Shown here one piece after another: positions 33,201 through 40,106 of a DNA stretch of 64,000 bases (position 1 is the first letter of the stretch; each line of letters starts with the position of its first letter). The translations under genes were made by a program, and so were the position numbers. This DNA comes from Catalinimonas niigatensis (lineage in GTDB: Bacteria > Bacteroidota > Bacteroidia > Cytophagales > Cyclobacteriaceae), in the NCBI RefSeq assembly GCF_030506285.1, contig NZ_CP119422.1, forward strand, positions 4,823,501-4,887,500, written 5' to 3'. The notes under the pieces are model-generated. The model had not been told where the DNA came from and made no database searches. It worked only from the letters and a program-made list of their open reading frames with translations.

Positions 33201-35944
33201 ACCACGACCAGACTTACCTGATGAGACTCTCCGGTAAGCAATGCACCACCCATACCCTCGCCCTGGGGTACATCCATGCCTACAAAAGAGGAGTAAGGAT
33301 AGTAGGGTATGGTGAATCGGTCAATACTGAAGTTACCCCCTTCTTCATAGACTCTGCCGAAGAAAGTAGCATTAAGGACACCAGGAACTTCCTGTTCCAG
33401 ACTTAGGTCTACATCAAAGCTGGCGCGCCCTTCTTCATCTATTCTACTATCAAAAACCTCCCGCCTCTCTCCGGAAAAATTCCTGGCCTCATCTTCAAAC
33501 GTATGGTTAGGATAATCATCAAAAGCGGTACGCCCTGGACTTAGTTGTATCTCAAATTCAGCTCGCAGGTTACGCGCATTTGCACCACTAAGCCAGCTTA
33601 CATTCAACTGACCTGTGGGACGCGAATTACGTGCGACAAAACGATCGGTACGGAAGTCCAGATCAATTTTAAGACGATTGGGACGCACCGTTTCTATGCG
33701 TAAGTTTTTGGTAAAAGTGGCGCCTCCCACTTGTACATTGGCTGTCCAATTGCCGGTAAGGGCATCTGCGTCAGTAGCTGTGCTGAAATTGTAAATATTG
33801 CCTACGGCATTGGTTCGTACGATGCGCTGTACCACTTGCCCACGGGGATTTTCCAATTGAAAAATGACCGGATGGTTGGGAGGCAAGGTTTTGGCTCTGT
33901 CTTCCAGTACAAAATTGATATGCAGTGAGTCTCCCGGACGCCAAACACCCCGGTCGCCATAAATAAAGCCTTTAATTCCGTTACTTACTTCCTGTCCGGC
34001 TACTTCAAAACTACTTAATGAAAGTGAGCTTCCATCATCTACTCTCAGATAGCCTCGCTGGCCTCCTTCAGATGCTACCAACAAATAAGGCTGACGCTCG
34101 CTCATGATCATCAACTCTCCATCACCATCGGTAGATCCTTCTGTAATCAGACGTTGCTGAAAATCATATAACCTCACGTCTACTCCGGAAAGTGGTTCAG
34201 TAGTGCGTAAGTTAGTGACGGCTACGTACAACTGATCATTTTCTCCCCGCTTGGCAATGATACCCAGGTCAGATGCCAAAAGGTTGGTCTTGGCGCTGCG
34301 GCGGAAGCCATAATAAGAAGGTGAGCAGGGATTTTCTCGTTCTTCCCAGTTGAAGTCTGGCGCATAATAATACTGGTTATATGCATCCCAGTATATTTTG
34401 GAGGGATCATCCCAGTCTTTGGCAAGGTCATAAGCGGTCAGGTCATTTTCTTCAACGTTATTTGCAGTACCGCAATCATACAGGGATTGGCTGTGGTGAA
34501 AGCTCAATACCACCTGATACAAAGCGCCGGGATCAGCCTGGATAATTTTGCTCAGATCCAGGGTAAAGCGATTCCATTTGCTCAGGTCTGTAGCACCGGA
34601 TGCGTTGAGTGGTATTTTTTTCTGAGCTACCGGACGAGCCACCCGGCGGATCTCCTGCTCTCCATCAAACTGATTGACCTGAAAGAACTGACTCAGGTTA
34701 TCTTCAAATATTTTTACAATTGTGACATCGACTGCCTTCAGGTTGACTGCTTCAAAAGGAAGCATCATACCATCGGTAGAGGGTAATACCACTCCCTGAT
34801 TCACAAACCGAATCGCCGGCTTGACGGGCTCAAAAAACACATCCACTTCTGTGGTCTGCTCAAGCCGTTCCCCTTCCGTATTCTTTACACCTTCGTTGAT
34901 CACCAGGGTAGAGTGCCCGGTGATTGCGTTGGCAGGGTACACCCTCAATATATTGTTGTCAATGATCCATCTTGATTCCCCTTCACCTTCCTGCCGGATT
35001 TGTACAAGTCCTTCCAAGGATTGATTTTCCTGTAAGGGGTCTGAGAAACGGAGTTCCACATATTGCTCAGGTTCTTCAATAACACGGTTGCCAATCAGGG
35101 AAAACTGTCCAACAGCAGGCACAGGAATTTCTATCTCATCCTTCTTGTCTACTGCAATAGGCTCACCATTGCTCGTTAGCCTGACAGTAGCTTCACCACT
35201 TAGCCTGCTGATGTTTCGGACTGTAAACTGATGGGTTTGGGTACCAGACATATGCTCCCAATCAATTTCCAGCGGATTGTCATCCTGCACAGCAGTAAGC
35301 ATACTTTCAATAGCAGAAGCTTCTGCCATATCTGCCGTCAGGAGCGTACCTACCAGCACCGGTTTGGCTAAGTCCTCCCGATCCTCATAAGTAAGGCCAC
35401 TGATTTGGAGATCATAATTTTGTTGCATGGTGCGCAGTGTGTACTCAAAACTTTCCAGTTCATCAGGTACATCTATCAACTCATCCAATGCAAATTTTAC
35501 CTGATACTGCTGCCCTGACTGTAACTTTTGCTCCGGGATAAATTCAAGAGTACTAGGATCAAGCCAGTAAGTTTTTCCCTGGATAGAAGGATTGAAGGAG
35601 AAGTATTTTTTTTTAACTTCCTTACCCAACTGAGTGGAATCAGCCAGGGGACGGTTAAATTGGATGCGGATAGAAGATTCTGAAGAAATAATACCAGCGG
35701 TATAGCCTGAGATGTATGCGCTATAGGCTTCATCCACTTCTTCGGTTCCTCTAAAATCCTCATCAGAAAAAAGGGAGATTAACCAAACAAAAAGAACAAG
35801 TACTACCAATACTCCTCCGCCTGCAATTCCCCGTTCCCGCCAGGAGGCATGACTGTACCAGGCGTAAAGCCAAGAAGAAACATTGCTGTACCATGAGGAA
35901 ATTCGGCTGATGAGCTGTAAAAAAAAGGCTTTAACTGTATCCAT
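30266..35944 (-). CDS. Bacterial alpha-2-macroglobulin family protein
   Basis: 1892 residues. The N-terminus is a membrane anchor (~41-60, G-G-V-L-V-V-L-V-L-F-V-W-L-I-S-L-F) after a Trp/Ser-rich stretch. A chain of macroglobulin beta domains and a bait-like region follow. The thioester motif G-C-I-E-Q is at 1440-1444 (Cys1441, Gln1444), and then comes the all-alpha thioester domain. The protein would sit in the periplasm and trap host or competitor proteases by covalent attachment. No penicillin-binding protein 1C gene is beside it. It is the longest gene in the window, convergent with the PRC-barrel gene. Confidence 0.93.
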   Translation of the reverse strand: MDTVKAFFLQLISRISSWYSNVSSWLYAWYSHASWRERGIAGGGVLVVLVLFVWLISLFSDEDFRGTEEVDEAYSAYISGYTAGIISSESSIRIQFNRPLADSTQLGKEVKKKYFSFNPSIQGKTYWLDPSTLEFIPEQKLQSGQQYQVKFALDELIDVPDELESFEYTLRTMQQNYDLQISGLTYEDREDLAKPVLVGTLLTADMAEASAIESMLTAVQDDNPLEIDWEHMSGTQTHQFTVRNISRLSGEATVRLTSNGEPIAVDKKDEIEIPVPAVGQFSLIGNRVIEEPEQYVELRFSDPLQENQSLEGLVQIRQEGEGESRWIIDNNILRVYPANAITGHSTLVINEGVKNTEGERLEQTTEVDVFFEPVKPAIRFVNQGVVLPSTDGMMLPFEAVNLKAVDVTIVKIFEDNLSQFFQVNQFDGEQEIRRVARPVAQKKIPLNASGATDLSKWNRFTLDLSKIIQADPGALYQVVLSFHHSQSLYDCGTANNVEENDLTAYDLAKDWDDPSKIYWDAYNQYYYAPDFNWEERENPCSPSYYGFRRSAKTNLLASDLGIIAKRGENDQLYVAVTNLRTTEPLSGVDVRLYDFQQRLITEGSTDGDGELMIMSERQPYLLVASEGGQRGYLRVDDGSSLSLSSFEVAGQEVSNGIKGFIYGDRGVWRPGDSLHINFVLEDRAKTLPPNHPVIFQLENPRGQVVQRIVRTNAVGNIYNFSTATDADALTGNWTANVQVGGATFTKNLRIETVRPNRLKIDLDFRTDRFVARNSRPTGQLNVSWLSGANARNLRAEFEIQLSPGRTAFDDYPNHTFEDEARNFSGERREVFDSRIDEEGRASFDVDLSLEQEVPGVLNATFFGRVYEEGGNFSIDRFTIPYYPYSSFVGMDVPQGEGMGGALLTGESHQVSLVVVDERGQLLNRRELEMSLYKLDWRWWWEQSGNYIANYVGNEYQEPVLQETISINSGKTNWSFSVEEEAWGRYYLRACDPESGHCTGEVVYLDWPEYAGRDGRNAPQAAAMLSFSADKASYQVGEEARISIPAKGEGRALVSIEDGTEVLKTYWVELEEEGETAFELEIEENMTPNIYVHVSLLQPHAQTVNDLPIRMYGVIPLEVTDPDTYLEPVISMPEKIEPEGEVIITVSEANEKPMAYTIAMVDEGLLDITNFETPSPHDYFYAHEALGVKTWDMYDYVIGAYGGKLERILAIGGDEAGRGEGSRRANRFQPVVKFLGPFFLEEDEQNIHTIRMPNYVGSVRTMVVAAYEGAYGQAEQTTPVSKPLMILGTLPRVLSPGESLKLPVDIFAMDNSVKSVRVSVNTSDLISLQGKNSEEMFFANPGDRIVDFGLSVSEQVGIGKVEINAAAGPIRADYNVEIDVRNPNPPVTTAISTLVGAGENWEASFEAVGMAGTNEAVIELSDIPPLNLGKRLAYLISYPHGCIEQTVSAAFPQLYLSNVQELSEQEQQRIEAHINQAIKRINAFRTNEGAFAYWPGSNDADEWSTSYAGHFLLEAQQKGYFVPPGILQSWISYQKRRATQWGRSQQYTREDLIQAYRLYTLALAGQEEQGAMNRMRELTDLGVAAQWRLAAAYALLEQNDVAETLITGLGNEVNNYRETAGTYGSALRDEAMILETLALMNQREKGLALFRRLSSALSNEDNWMSTQTTAYALLATTKFAEGMQLGEGINASIEIDGQPAVNLQSELSVVQRPVEMNGRNEHQVKVVNQSGGELYARVILRGKPALGNESAMQNGLQMNVVYKGVNGEAIDIEDLKQGTDFVAEVMVHNPGTEGSIQQLALSHIIPSGWEILNTRLLDMDQFNRQSDFEYQDIRDDRVFTYFDLAAGERKTFRVMLNASYIGRFYQPAIYCEAMYDNTINAGMAGEWIEVVEP

Positions 35945-36294
35945 AACACCTAGAAAACGACTCCAAATAAGCTAAATTTTATCAGACAATAAAAGGGATA
36001 CTAAGATTCGTAAAATAAAATTTAATATAAAAACAAGGAGGTCTTTTGGGATAAAAGAAAGTCATTAGACAGTACCTTAATTTCTTGAGGAAGTGAAGGT
36101 CTTTATGTTATTATTTATTTGTGAAACAAACTTTCAAAATGTAAGAAAGAAACCTCTTTTGCCGGACAACCTACTTTCCTGGATAGAAGGATTTTGTATA
36201 TTTGAAATCTTTAGAAAAATAAAAAAGCTTTGAACCTTCTTGGCTCTTTTATTGTAAAACAGCTTAAGACGTTCTTTCAAACATATTAAAGATT
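35945..36294. other. Intergenic region upstream of macroglobulin gene and structured RNA
   Basis: About 350 AT-rich bases without a gene. It must hold the leftward promoter of the macroglobulin gene and contains a rightward promoter candidate (see 36175-36204). No other structure was seen. Confidence 0.4.
36175..36204 (+). promoter_or_regulatory. Candidate promoter upstream of structured RNA
   Basis: TATATTTG at 36197-36204 matches TAnnTTTG exactly. TTTC at 36175-36178 is 18 bases upstream and may act as a poor -33 element. It points toward the RNA candidate, about 90 bases ahead of its closing stem. Confidence 0.4.
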
Positions 36295-36506
36295 ACCCGC
36301 TTGGGCCTCGGACTCGTTTTCTAACTCCAACACTTAGATAAATGCCGAGCGTCAGTGTACTTTCAAAACCGGGCCTCACCCCTTGCTTTTGTGAGGGGCT
36401 TTGGCGAAAGCCAGAGATAACAGTGGATTGTTGCGATGGTATTACGGCTCAAAACCTGTCTTTCAGGGGGTTAGCAAAACCCTCCAGGCTCAAGCCGGGT
36501 ATTTTT
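36295..36506 (+). ncRNA. Structured RNA candidate, class unassigned (6S-like is one option)
   Basis: About 210 bases closed by a 14-bp helix: ACCCG plus CTTGGGCCT (36295-36308) pairs with AGGCTCAAG and CGGGT (36486-36500), with one bulged C and one G-T pair. Inside are hairpins with arms ACACT/AGTGT (36330-36358), CCTCAC/GTGAGG (36374-36396), GGCTTT/AAAGCC with a GGCG loop (36397-36412), CCTG/CAGG (36455-36467) and GGGTT/AACCC (36468-36482). A T-rich tail after the closing helix, ATTTTTAATTTT, favours the plus strand. The local sequence is much more GC-rich than its flanks and has no credible reading frame. Motifs of RNase P, tmRNA, SRP RNA and TPP or cobalamin riboswitches were not recognised. 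Confidence 0.55.
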
Positions 36507-37068
36507 AATTTTCATCCTCTTCCCTTAGGCGCTCTGCTTCAGCCTGTGCTTCTTTCACTGTTACTCGTTTACCATCTACTTTTGCTACAATAAAAGCATC
36601 CTGTATGCCCATCTTCCGTATGTCGCGCGCAAAATCCTGGGCCATTCCCAGATCTCGGAACTTGCCCAGGGTATACTGATCTATCTGTCCGCTGTAGTCA
36701 ATATTGAGTTTGGCTAGACCTTCGCGATACTTCTCCAGATTAAAGTTCTCAAAAGCACCGATCTGAACTTCAAAAAACACGCCTGTATAATAGGGTGAGA
36801 GTTCTACCAGCAGGCTATTAACCCGCTCTAGACTATCTATTTCTGCCTGTAAGCTTGTGTTTTTGCTGAGTAGATTATCATAACGCTCACTTAACTCAGG
36901 CCACCTTCCGAAAAAAGGAGGGTAAAATTCTATATAGATGATATAGGCCAGGGCAAGCAGTAACATCACGCCTAAAATCCGCATCCAGTAGATAAGTTGC
37001 TTATTGTACCTTCGCAGTGCGGTGTTCTTTTTACTTAACTCCTGGTATTCTTCCGCCAGCGTCTCCAT
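36505..37068 (-). CDS. SPOR-domain protein with membrane anchor and coiled coil
   Basis: 187 residues. The N-terminal ~25 residues are a coiled coil, then one membrane helix at ~28-48 (I-L-G-V-M-L-L-L-A-L-A-Y-I-I-Y-I), then a second coiled coil at ~60-90. Residues ~96-165 (F-F-E-V-Q-I-G-A-F-E-N-F...G-K-F-R-D-L-G-M-A-Q-D-F-A) are a SPOR fold, which binds denuded peptidoglycan at division sites. The C-terminal tail is charged. Its stop codon overlaps the T tract of the convergent RNA candidate. Confidence 0.8.
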   Translation of the reverse strand: METLAEEYQELSKKNTALRRYNKQLIYWMRILGVMLLLALAYIIYIEFYPPFFGRWPELSERYDNLLSKNTSLQAEIDSLERVNSLLVELSPYYTGVFFEVQIGAFENFNLEKYREGLAKLNIDYSGQIDQYTLGKFRDLGMAQDFARDIRKMGIQDAFIVAKVDGKRVTVKEAQAEAERLREEDEN

Positions 37069-37112
37069 AATAGTGATTTATATAAAATTTGAGTACAATT
37101 TGCTAAACTCCG

Positions 37113-37143
37113 TTTGAAATATAAAGATAGGACTATATATTTG
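37113..37143 (+). promoter_or_regulatory. trp operon promoter (Bacteroidota consensus)
   Basis: TTTG at 37113-37116, 19-base spacer, TATATTTG at 37136-37143: a full match to the Bacteroidota -33/-7 consensus. The predicted start of transcription falls at about 37148-37150, at the leader-peptide ATG. Confidence 0.75.
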
Positions 37144-37149
37144 TCGCCT

Positions 37150-37224
37150 ATGATAAGAATCCATAAGACATATGTAAACATTAACTGGTGGTGGTGCGTA
37201 GGATATTTCCGCGCGAACGGCTAG
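37150..37224 (+). CDS. trpL: trp operon leader peptide with three consecutive Trp codons
   Basis: 24 codons starting M-I-R-I-H-K and containing N-I-N-W-W-W-C-V-G-Y-F, with TGG at 37186-37194 and a stop at 37222-37224. The bases just before the stop (GCGAACGG, 37213-37220) can pair with CTGTTCGC (37267-37274), which includes the 3' end of the 5' arm and the loop of the terminator before trpE. A ribosome stalled at the Trp codons leaves this antiterminator strand free; a ribosome at the stop covers it and the terminator forms. This is ribosome-mediated attenuation of the trp operon. The ATG begins 6 bases after the promoter's -7 element, so the transcript may be leaderless. Confidence 0.8.
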   Translation: MIRIHKTYVNINWWWCVGYFRANG

Positions 37225-37260
37225 TATTTGCTTGTCTTTATTCATAAAGCATATTTCATG

Positions 37261-37290
37261 AGCCTACTGTTCGCACAGTAGGCTTTTTTA
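37261..37290 (+). terminator. trp attenuator terminator hairpin
   Basis: Perfect 9-bp arms AGCCTACTG (37261-37269) and CAGTAGGCT (37276-37284) are followed by T6, ending 20 bases before the trpE start. Its position between leader peptide and trpE, and its overlap with the alternative pairing from 37213-37220, mark it as an attenuator rather than an end-of-operon terminator. Confidence 0.88.
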
Positions 37291-37309
37291 TTTCTAAAAA
37301 ATCAAACCG

Positions 37310-38764
37310 ATGCAAACAAAACCAAGCAAGCACGCTTACCACCTGGTAACAGAGCACAAAAGAATGCTCGCTGATACCATAACACCAGTCAATATTTACC
37401 TTAAGATACGCGACCGCTATGATAATCCGATCTTGCTGGAAAGCTCCGACTACCACAGTAGCGACAACAGCTTTTCCTTTATCTGCTGTAGTCCTATCGC
37501 TACCTTCTCGGTAAAAAATAAAGTGGTACGCCAGAAGTTTCCTGACGGCACTTTTATTGAGACTAAAACCGAAAGAAAGCAGGATGTCATTGAAATGCTG
37601 AGCCAGTTTGCGGCTTCTTTCAAATCGGAGGAGCATGGGTATAAGTTCAGTACCAATGGTATGTTTGGCTATATGGCCTACGATGCAGTGCAATATTATG
37701 AAGATATTGACATGGAGCCCGATACGGAAAAAGACTACAAAATTCCGGAAATCCACTATGCAGTGTATCGCTATGTAATTGCTATTGACCATTTTCGCAA
37801 CGAGTTATTTGCTTTTCATCATGAGGCATCAGGAGAAGAAGCCAAGCATGATAAACTGTCGGATTTGATATCATTGATTAACAACCGCAACATTCCTAAC
37901 TACCGTTTCCAGCGGCAGGGAGATGAAAGCAGCAATTACTCGGATGAGGAGTTTCTGGACATCATCCGTAAAGGACAGGAGCATTGTTTCCGGGGAGATG
38001 TTTTTCAGATTGTACTTTCGCGCAGGTTTCAGAATCACTTCAAAGGAGATGAATTCAATGTATATCGTGCCCTGCGTTCTATCAATCCTTCTCCCTACCT
38101 TTTCTACTTTGACTATGGCTATTACAAAATCTTTGGCTCTTCGCCGGAAGCACAGATTGTTATCAAAGGGGGAGAAGCCAGTATTTATCCGATTGCAGGC
38201 ACTTTCAAACGTACAGGGAATGATATAGCCGATGCGGAACTAGCCAAAAAGCTGCTGGACGACCCCAAGGAAAATTCCGAACACGTGATGCTGGTAGACT
38301 TGGCCAGGAACGATCTGAGCAGACATGGCAACGAGGTGACGGTAGAAACTTTCAAAGAAGTACAATATTTCTCGCATGTGATCCACCTCGTCTCTAAAGT
38401 GACCAGCAAACTTGCGCCTGAGACTTCGCCCATACAGGTAGTGGCCGATACTTTCCCGGCCGGTACTTTGTCAGGCGCGCCCAAACATATGGCGATGCAA
38501 TTGATCAATAAATACGAAAGTACCAAGCGGGGGTATTATGGTGGAGCCATTGGCTTTCTGGGTTTTGGCAGTGACCAGCAAACTGCTCAGTTCAATCATG
38601 CTATCATGATCCGCTCTTTTATCAGCCAGCACAATACTTTATACTATCAGGCAGGTGCAGGCGTAGTGGCCAAGTCAGTAGTAGAAAGCGAACTGCAGGA
38701 AGTCAATAATAAACTGGCCGCGTTAAGACGCGCTCTGGAAGTAGCGGAAGGGATTGCAAATTAA
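37310..38764 (+). CDS. trpE: Anthranilate synthase component I
   Basis: 484 residues. It converts chorismate to anthranilate with ammonia from TrpG. The N-terminal L-L-E-S motif (~43-46) is the Trp feedback site. Chorismate-binding blocks are readable: F-G-S-S-P-E-A-Q, P-I-A-G-T-F-K-R-T, D-L-A-R-N-D-L-S-R and F-P-A-G-T-L-S-G-A-P-K. First gene of the trp operon, behind the leader peptide and attenuator. The ATG at 37310 is favoured by its distance to the attenuator and by the conserved start of the domain. The remaining trp genes (trpC, F, B, A) are not in the window. Confidence 0.95.
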   Translation: MQTKPSKHAYHLVTEHKRMLADTITPVNIYLKIRDRYDNPILLESSDYHSSDNSFSFICCSPIATFSVKNKVVRQKFPDGTFIETKTERKQDVIEMLSQFAASFKSEEHGYKFSTNGMFGYMAYDAVQYYEDIDMEPDTEKDYKIPEIHYAVYRYVIAIDHFRNELFAFHHEASGEEAKHDKLSDLISLINNRNIPNYRFQRQGDESSNYSDEEFLDIIRKGQEHCFRGDVFQIVLSRRFQNHFKGDEFNVYRALRSINPSPYLFYFDYGYYKIFGSSPEAQIVIKGGEASIYPIAGTFKRTGNDIADAELAKKLLDDPKENSEHVMLVDLARNDLSRHGNEVTVETFKEVQYFSHVIHLVSKVTSKLAPETSPIQVVADTFPAGTLSGAPKHMAMQLINKYESTKRGYYGGAIGFLGFGSDQQTAQFNHAIMIRSFISQHNTLYYQAGAGVVAKSVVESELQEVNNKLAALRRALEVAEGIAN

Positions 38765-38765
38765 A

Positions 38766-39120
38766 AATTGCAAATTTCAAATTATGGGGAAGATAGAGCA
38801 GTTTGAGGATTTGCCTATTTGGAAAAGTGCTTCGCTTTTAGCCTTAGAGATTTATCACATATCTGAATCAGGGAAGTTGAAGCAGGATTTCAGTATGAAA
38901 GACTAAATTAAGAGAGCCGCTGTCTCTATTTCCAGCAACATTGCCGAAGGATACGAATATGGAAATAATAAAGAATTTGTAAGATTTCTTCGCTACGCAA
39001 AAGGATCAGCCGGAGAACTCAGAAGTCAATTGTTAGAAATATCACGACAGCTCTCTGGTTTTATGAAATACCTGAGAGAACACTAATTTATTTTGAATCT
39101 TTAATATGCAATTTGCAATT
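38766..39120. repeat. 11-bp inverted repeats bracketing an S23-type pseudogene
   Basis: AATTGCAAATT at 38766-38776 and its exact complement AATTTGCAATT at 39110-39120 flank the broken four-helix-bundle gene between trpE and trpG. The arrangement suggests a cassette that entered the operon spacer. Confidence 0.6.
38784..39086 (+). pseudogene. Four-helix-bundle (S23/23S-intervening-sequence) protein, disrupted
   Basis: The frame reads M-G-K-I-E-Q-F-E-D-L-P-I-W-K, then F-S-M-K-D, a TAA stop, and continues in the same frame [16 protein letters not shown] and [16 protein letters not shown]. Intact relatives have D-Q-I-K-R-A, so the stop at 38904-38906 looks like CAA changed to TAA. The part after E-L-R-S-Q-L is also shortened by about 20 residues relative to the family. 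The gene sits between trpE and trpG inside flanking inverted repeats. Intact family members occur inside 23S rRNA genes and at scattered sites; their role is unknown. Confidence 0.85.
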
Positions 39121-39125
39121 CACTC

Positions 39126-39698
39126 ATGAAAATACTAGTTCTGGATAATTATGATTCGTTCACCTATAATCTGGTGCATATCCTGCGGGAGCTGGGTTAT
39201 GGCGATCAGATGGATGTCATCCGAAATGACAAAATTAGCCTGGAAGAGGTTGGCAAATATGATAAAATACTGCTTTCTCCCGGACCTGGCATTCCCGAAG
39301 AAGCAGGGATCATGATGGATGTCATCAAAACCTATGCGCCCGACAAAAGCATATTGGGCGTATGCCTGGGCCATCAGGGGATTGCTGAAGCATTTCAGGC
39401 CAAACTCTATAATATGCCTACTGTACTGCATGGCTATGCCGATAAGGTTACTTTACAAGACAAAGACGAGTATCTTTTTGAAGGCGTACCGCAGGAATTT
39501 AATGTATGTCGCTACCATAGCTGGGCAGTGGAAGCAGGTTCCGTACCTAAAGATTTGATTGTTACTGCCCTGGACCCGAAAGGAGAAGTGATGGGCTTAC
39601 GCCACAAAACTTATGATGTACACGGTGTTCAGTTTCATCCGGAATCTATTCTTACCGAGCATGGTAAGCAGATGCTTAAAAACTGGTTAACACACTAA
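39126..39698 (+). CDS. trpG: Anthranilate synthase component II (glutamine amidotransferase)
   Basis: 190 residues, class I amidotransferase. The catalytic triad is readable: Cys80 in L-G-V-C-L-G-H-Q-G and His/Glu in V-Q-F-H-P-E-S-I near the C-terminus. The oxyanion loop is S-P-G-P-G-I-P at ~51-57. It supplies ammonia to TrpE. It lies downstream of trpE, separated by the S23 pseudogene cassette, and 2 bases ahead of the ABM-domain gene. In some bacteria the same subunit also serves folate synthesis (PabA); the operon context favours trp. Confidence 0.95.
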   Translation: MKILVLDNYDSFTYNLVHILRELGYGDQMDVIRNDKISLEEVGKYDKILLSPGPGIPEEAGIMMDVIKTYAPDKSILGVCLGHQGIAEAFQAKLYNMPTVLHGYADKVTLQDKDEYLFEGVPQEFNVCRYHSWAVEAGSVPKDLIVTALDPKGEVMGLRHKTYDVHGVQFHPESILTEHGKQMLKNWLTH

Positions 39699-39700
39699 AG

Positions 39701-40021
39701 ATGATTGCCAATACCCCTGAGCCTCCCTATTATGCCGTGATTTTTACCTCTATCAAAGAGGAAGTGACAGAAGGTTATGCCGAGATGGCCGAACAGATGG
39801 AAGCGTTAGCCCGCCAGCAGCCTGGTTTTTTGGGGGTAGAATCTGCCCGGGAGGAAATAGGCATTACAGTATCTTACTGGAGCAGTCTGGATGCTATAAA
39901 GCAGTGGAAAGAGAACGCAAAACACCGGATTGCCCAACGATTGGGTTATCAGGAATGGTATACAAGCTATAGAACAAGAATATGCCTGGTGGAGAGGGAA
40001 TATGGTATAGATGCTAAATAA
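39701..40021 (+). CDS. ABM (antibiotic biosynthesis monooxygenase) domain protein
   Basis: 106 residues of the dimeric ferredoxin-like ABM fold: Y-Y-A-V-I-F-T-S-I-K near the start, Q-P-G-F-L-G-V-E-S-A-R at ~43-53 and V-S-Y-W-S-S-L-D-A-I-K-Q-W-K at ~59-72, ending H-R-I-A-Q. Members include heme-degrading and quinone-forming enzymes as well as many uncharacterised small proteins. It begins 2 bases after trpG and lies before trpD, so it is made with the anthranilate pathway; whether it acts on that pathway is unknown. Confidence 0.85.
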   Translation: MIANTPEPPYYAVIFTSIKEEVTEGYAEMAEQMEALARQQPGFLGVESAREEIGITVSYWSSLDAIKQWKENAKHRIAQRLGYQEWYTSYRTRICLVEREYGIDAK

Positions 40022-40023
40022 AA

Positions 40024-40102
40024 AATTACATATTGAAAATTATAGGAATATTTAAAAACTTCTTTCCATCAATTTGTAATTTAACATTTTTTAATTTTCA
40101 AT
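40024..40102. repeat. Nested inverted repeats in the spacer before trpD
   Basis: AATTACA (40024-40030) pairs with TGTAATT (40075-40081), and ATTGAAAATTA (40032-40042) with TAATTTTCAAT (40092-40102). The AT-rich style resembles the repeats around the S23 pseudogene and may be the trace of a similar cassette. Confidence 0.4.
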
Positions 40103-40106
40103 TTTT

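Noticed and set aside
35578-36193. 16-base exact repeat CCTGGATAGAAGGATT inside the macroglobulin gene (35578-35593) and upstream of it (36178-36193)
   Set aside because: One copy is in coding sequence, and a chance match of this length is expected about once in a window of this size; no further structure around it.
37256-37792. 178-codon frame on the minus strand across the trp attenuator and the start of trpE
   Set aside because: It lies antisense to conserved TrpE sequence and runs through the attenuator terminator; no family resemblance.
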